From the NCBI GenBank assembly GCA_910577585.1, contig CAJTNN010000003.1, positions 46,764 to 110,763 on the forward strand: a DNA stretch of 64,000 nt, read 5' to 3'. Below are positions 62,693 through 64,000 of this stretch, in pieces. Each line of letters starts with the position of its first letter. Position 1 is the first letter of the stretch. Origin of the DNA: an uncultured Muribaculaceae bacterium. GTDB taxonomy: Bacteria; Bacteroidota; Bacteroidia; Bacteroidales; Muribaculaceae. The position numbers and the translations under genes are program-made. Below the pieces are notes generated by a model. It did no database searches, was not told where the DNA came from, and saw only the letters and a list, made by a program, of their open reading frames with translations.

Positions 62693-64000
62693 ATGAAATC
62701 TACATATAAGTTCCTGGCCGCATCCGCCCTCGTGGCAGGCAGCGCCACCTGTGCAATGGCTCAGGCTTCTTACTCCGGATATTTCCTGGAGAACTATACC
62801 CACCGCTATCAGCTCAACCCTGCCATGGTCGATATGTCGGGCCGCAATACATTCGTGGCTATGCCCGGCTTGGGCAACCTGAATGTGGGCATGCAGGGTA
62901 ATCTGCATCTCACGGAAGTGCTCTACAACCGTGGTGGCAAAACTGTGCTCTTCACCAACCCGCAGGTGTCGGCTGCCGAGGCCCTGAAGCATATCGGCAA
63001 TAAGAATAAGGTGGGCGCTAATGTCGAGATGGACATCCTGGCGGCCGGTTTCACTGCCTTCGGCGGTAAGAACGTGGTCACCATCAGCGCTGTCGCTGAC
63101 GCTAATGTCATGGTGCCGGGCTCGCTCTTCAGCCTCGTCAAGGAGGGTGTCTCTAACCAGACCTACGACATCTCTGACTTCCGTGCCAATGCCACAGGCT
63201 ATGCTAAAATCCAGTTCAACCATCAGCGCGATATCCCCTGGGTGCCCGGTCTGAAGGCTGGTGCTGCTTTCAAAATCCTGCTCGGTATGGCTAATATGGA
63301 TGCATATCTCGACAATGCAAGCCTCGCACTGGGTGAGAATGAATGGCGCGCCACTACCAACGCCAAGGTCTACGCCAATCTCGGCAACATGCACTATAAG
63401 ACAAAGTACAGCACCGAGACTGGCATGGACTACGTGAATGGCGTGGAGATGGATGGCGTCAATGTCAATGGCTTCGGTATCGGCTTCGACCTCGGCGCTA
63501 CCTACGACTGGAATGACTTCCAGTTCTCGCTCGCTGTGCTCGACCTGGGCTTCATCTCTTGGAGCGGCACTCAGTATGCCTCTACCGACGGCGACCGCAC
63601 CTTCAACACCGATGCCTTCATCTTCGGCGTGCAGGGAGATGATGCAAAGGATGAGTGGAACAATGCTGTCAAACCCGATCTCTACAAGCTCTATCAGCTC
63701 ACCGACTACGGCAATATCGGCGGTCGCACTCGCGCTCTCCGCGCTACTCTCAACTGGGGTGTTGACTATGAGCTCCCCTACTATCGCCGTCTGCACTTCG
63801 GCATGGTGAACTCTACTCGTTTCAACGGTCCGTTCACCACTACCGACTTCCGCTTCTCGGCCAACGTGCGCCCCGTCGACTGCTTCTCGGCCTCTGCCAA
63901 CCTCTCGGCCGGCACATATGGCTGCGGCTTCGGATGGCTGGCCAATGTCAATGTCAAGGGCTTCAACTTCTTCATCGGCATGGACCACACCTTCGGCAAA
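62693..64000 (+). CDS. DUF5723 family outer-membrane barrel (3' end outside the window)
   Basis: An open frame of 436 codons runs from ATG at 62693 to the window end without a stop. It has a signal peptide MKSTYKFLAASALVAGSATCAMA with cleavage before QASYSG. The mature start YFLENYTHRYQLNPAMVD is the DUF5723 pattern, and alternating strands follow (GMQGNLHLTEVLY, VDMSGRNTFVAMPGL and similar). The family is Bacteroidota-only and predicted to form a barrel; its role is unknown. It may partner the lipoprotein 35 bases upstream. The final strands are cut off. Confidence 0.82.
   Translation, partial: MKSTYKFLAASALVAGSATCAMAQASYSGYFLENYTHRYQLNPAMVDMSGRNTFVAMPGLGNLNVGMQGNLHLTEVLYNRGGKTVLFTNPQVSAAEALKHIGNKNKVGANVEMDILAAGFTAFGGKNVVTISAVADANVMVPGSLFSLVKEGVSNQTYDISDFRANATGYAKIQFNHQRDIPWVPGLKAGAAFKILLGMANMDAYLDNASLALGENEWRATTNAKVYANLGNMHYKTKYSTETGMDYVNGVEMDGVNVNGFGIGFDLGATYDWNDFQFSLAVLDLGFISWSGTQYASTDGDRTFNTDAFIFGVQGDDAKDEWNNAVKPDLYKLYQLTDYGNIGGRTRALRATLNWGVDYELPYYRRLHFGMVNSTRFNGPFTTTDFRFSANVRPVDCFSASANLSAGTYGCGFGWLANVNVKGFNFFIGMDHTFGK

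Noticed and set aside
62672..63988. A 438-codon open frame on the minus strand opposite the DUF5723 gene
   Set aside because: It has no stop because of codon bias in the real gene; the product is Ala/Val/Glu-rich without any family pattern, while the plus strand has a signal peptide and barrel strands.

Overview
The window looks like a piece of a Bacteroidota chromosome, order Bacteroidales, and most probably a Muribaculaceae-like gut commensal. The evidence is the promoters (a TAnnTTTG -7 box with TTTG about 19-20 bp upstream), Bacteroidota-only families (DUF3127, DUF5606, DUF4835, DUF5723), split gcvPA/gcvPB, CcsBA-type cytochrome c maturation, and secreted proteins ending in a shared GxYVKVxNGKATKVVVK-type tail. 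Family placement is inference from gene content; no rRNA is present. I found no transposase, integrase, phage gene or CRISPR array.

Layout. 1-300: tRNA-Leu(GAG), tRNA-Gly(GCC), tRNA-Leu(GAG) and a strong terminator. 334-10450 (minus): an eight-gene block of porin, permuted imelysin lipoprotein, di-haem oxidoreductase lipoprotein (DUF1111), second porin, mono-haem cytochrome lipoprotein, chorismatase/Rid-like protein, CcsBA cytochrome c synthase and a DAHP synthase lacking the usual chorismate mutase domain. 10.5-13.1 kb: an SSB-like DUF3127 protein behind a long palindromic element, then rsmG and a metallo-beta-lactamase-fold hydrolase. 13.2-19.3 kb (minus): a complete glycine cleavage operon gcvT-gcvH-gcvPA-gcvPB-lpdA. 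19.3-23 kb (plus): a LolC/E-like permease and htpG. 23.2-34.4 kb (minus): DUF5606, coaE, ybbR-like, yajC, an enlarged nusB, rlmB, recN, DUF4835, coaBC, an exonuclease and dnaN. 34.5-44.8 kb (minus): rpsF-rpsR-rplI, etfB-etfA-acyl-CoA dehydrogenase, a PD40/TPR protein, nhaA and lepA. 45-51 kb (minus): two paralogous modular secreted proteins, pth and rplY. 51-64 kb (plus): an AddB-like nuclease, NADH dehydrogenase 2, a META lipoprotein, an S4 protein, holB, a sugar nucleotidyltransferase, galE, a large lipoprotein and a DUF5723 barrel cut by the window end.

The most interesting region is 334-10450. Imelysin plus DUF1111 di-haem protein is a known iron-associated pairing. Here it sits with two barrels, a third haem lipoprotein, its own cytochrome c synthase, and two enzymes at either end of chorismate metabolism. 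I infer an envelope redox/iron acquisition system that may include its own chorismate-derived aromatic product; that last part is a hypothesis. Other notable signals are a family of palindromic leader elements built around GTTTAAACAACTTC, an internal duplication in NusB, acidic GGDEGEG linkers in a secreted protein, TTAAGTTAGCCTT repeats in that gene's leader, and a probable leaderless start for the AddB-like gene.
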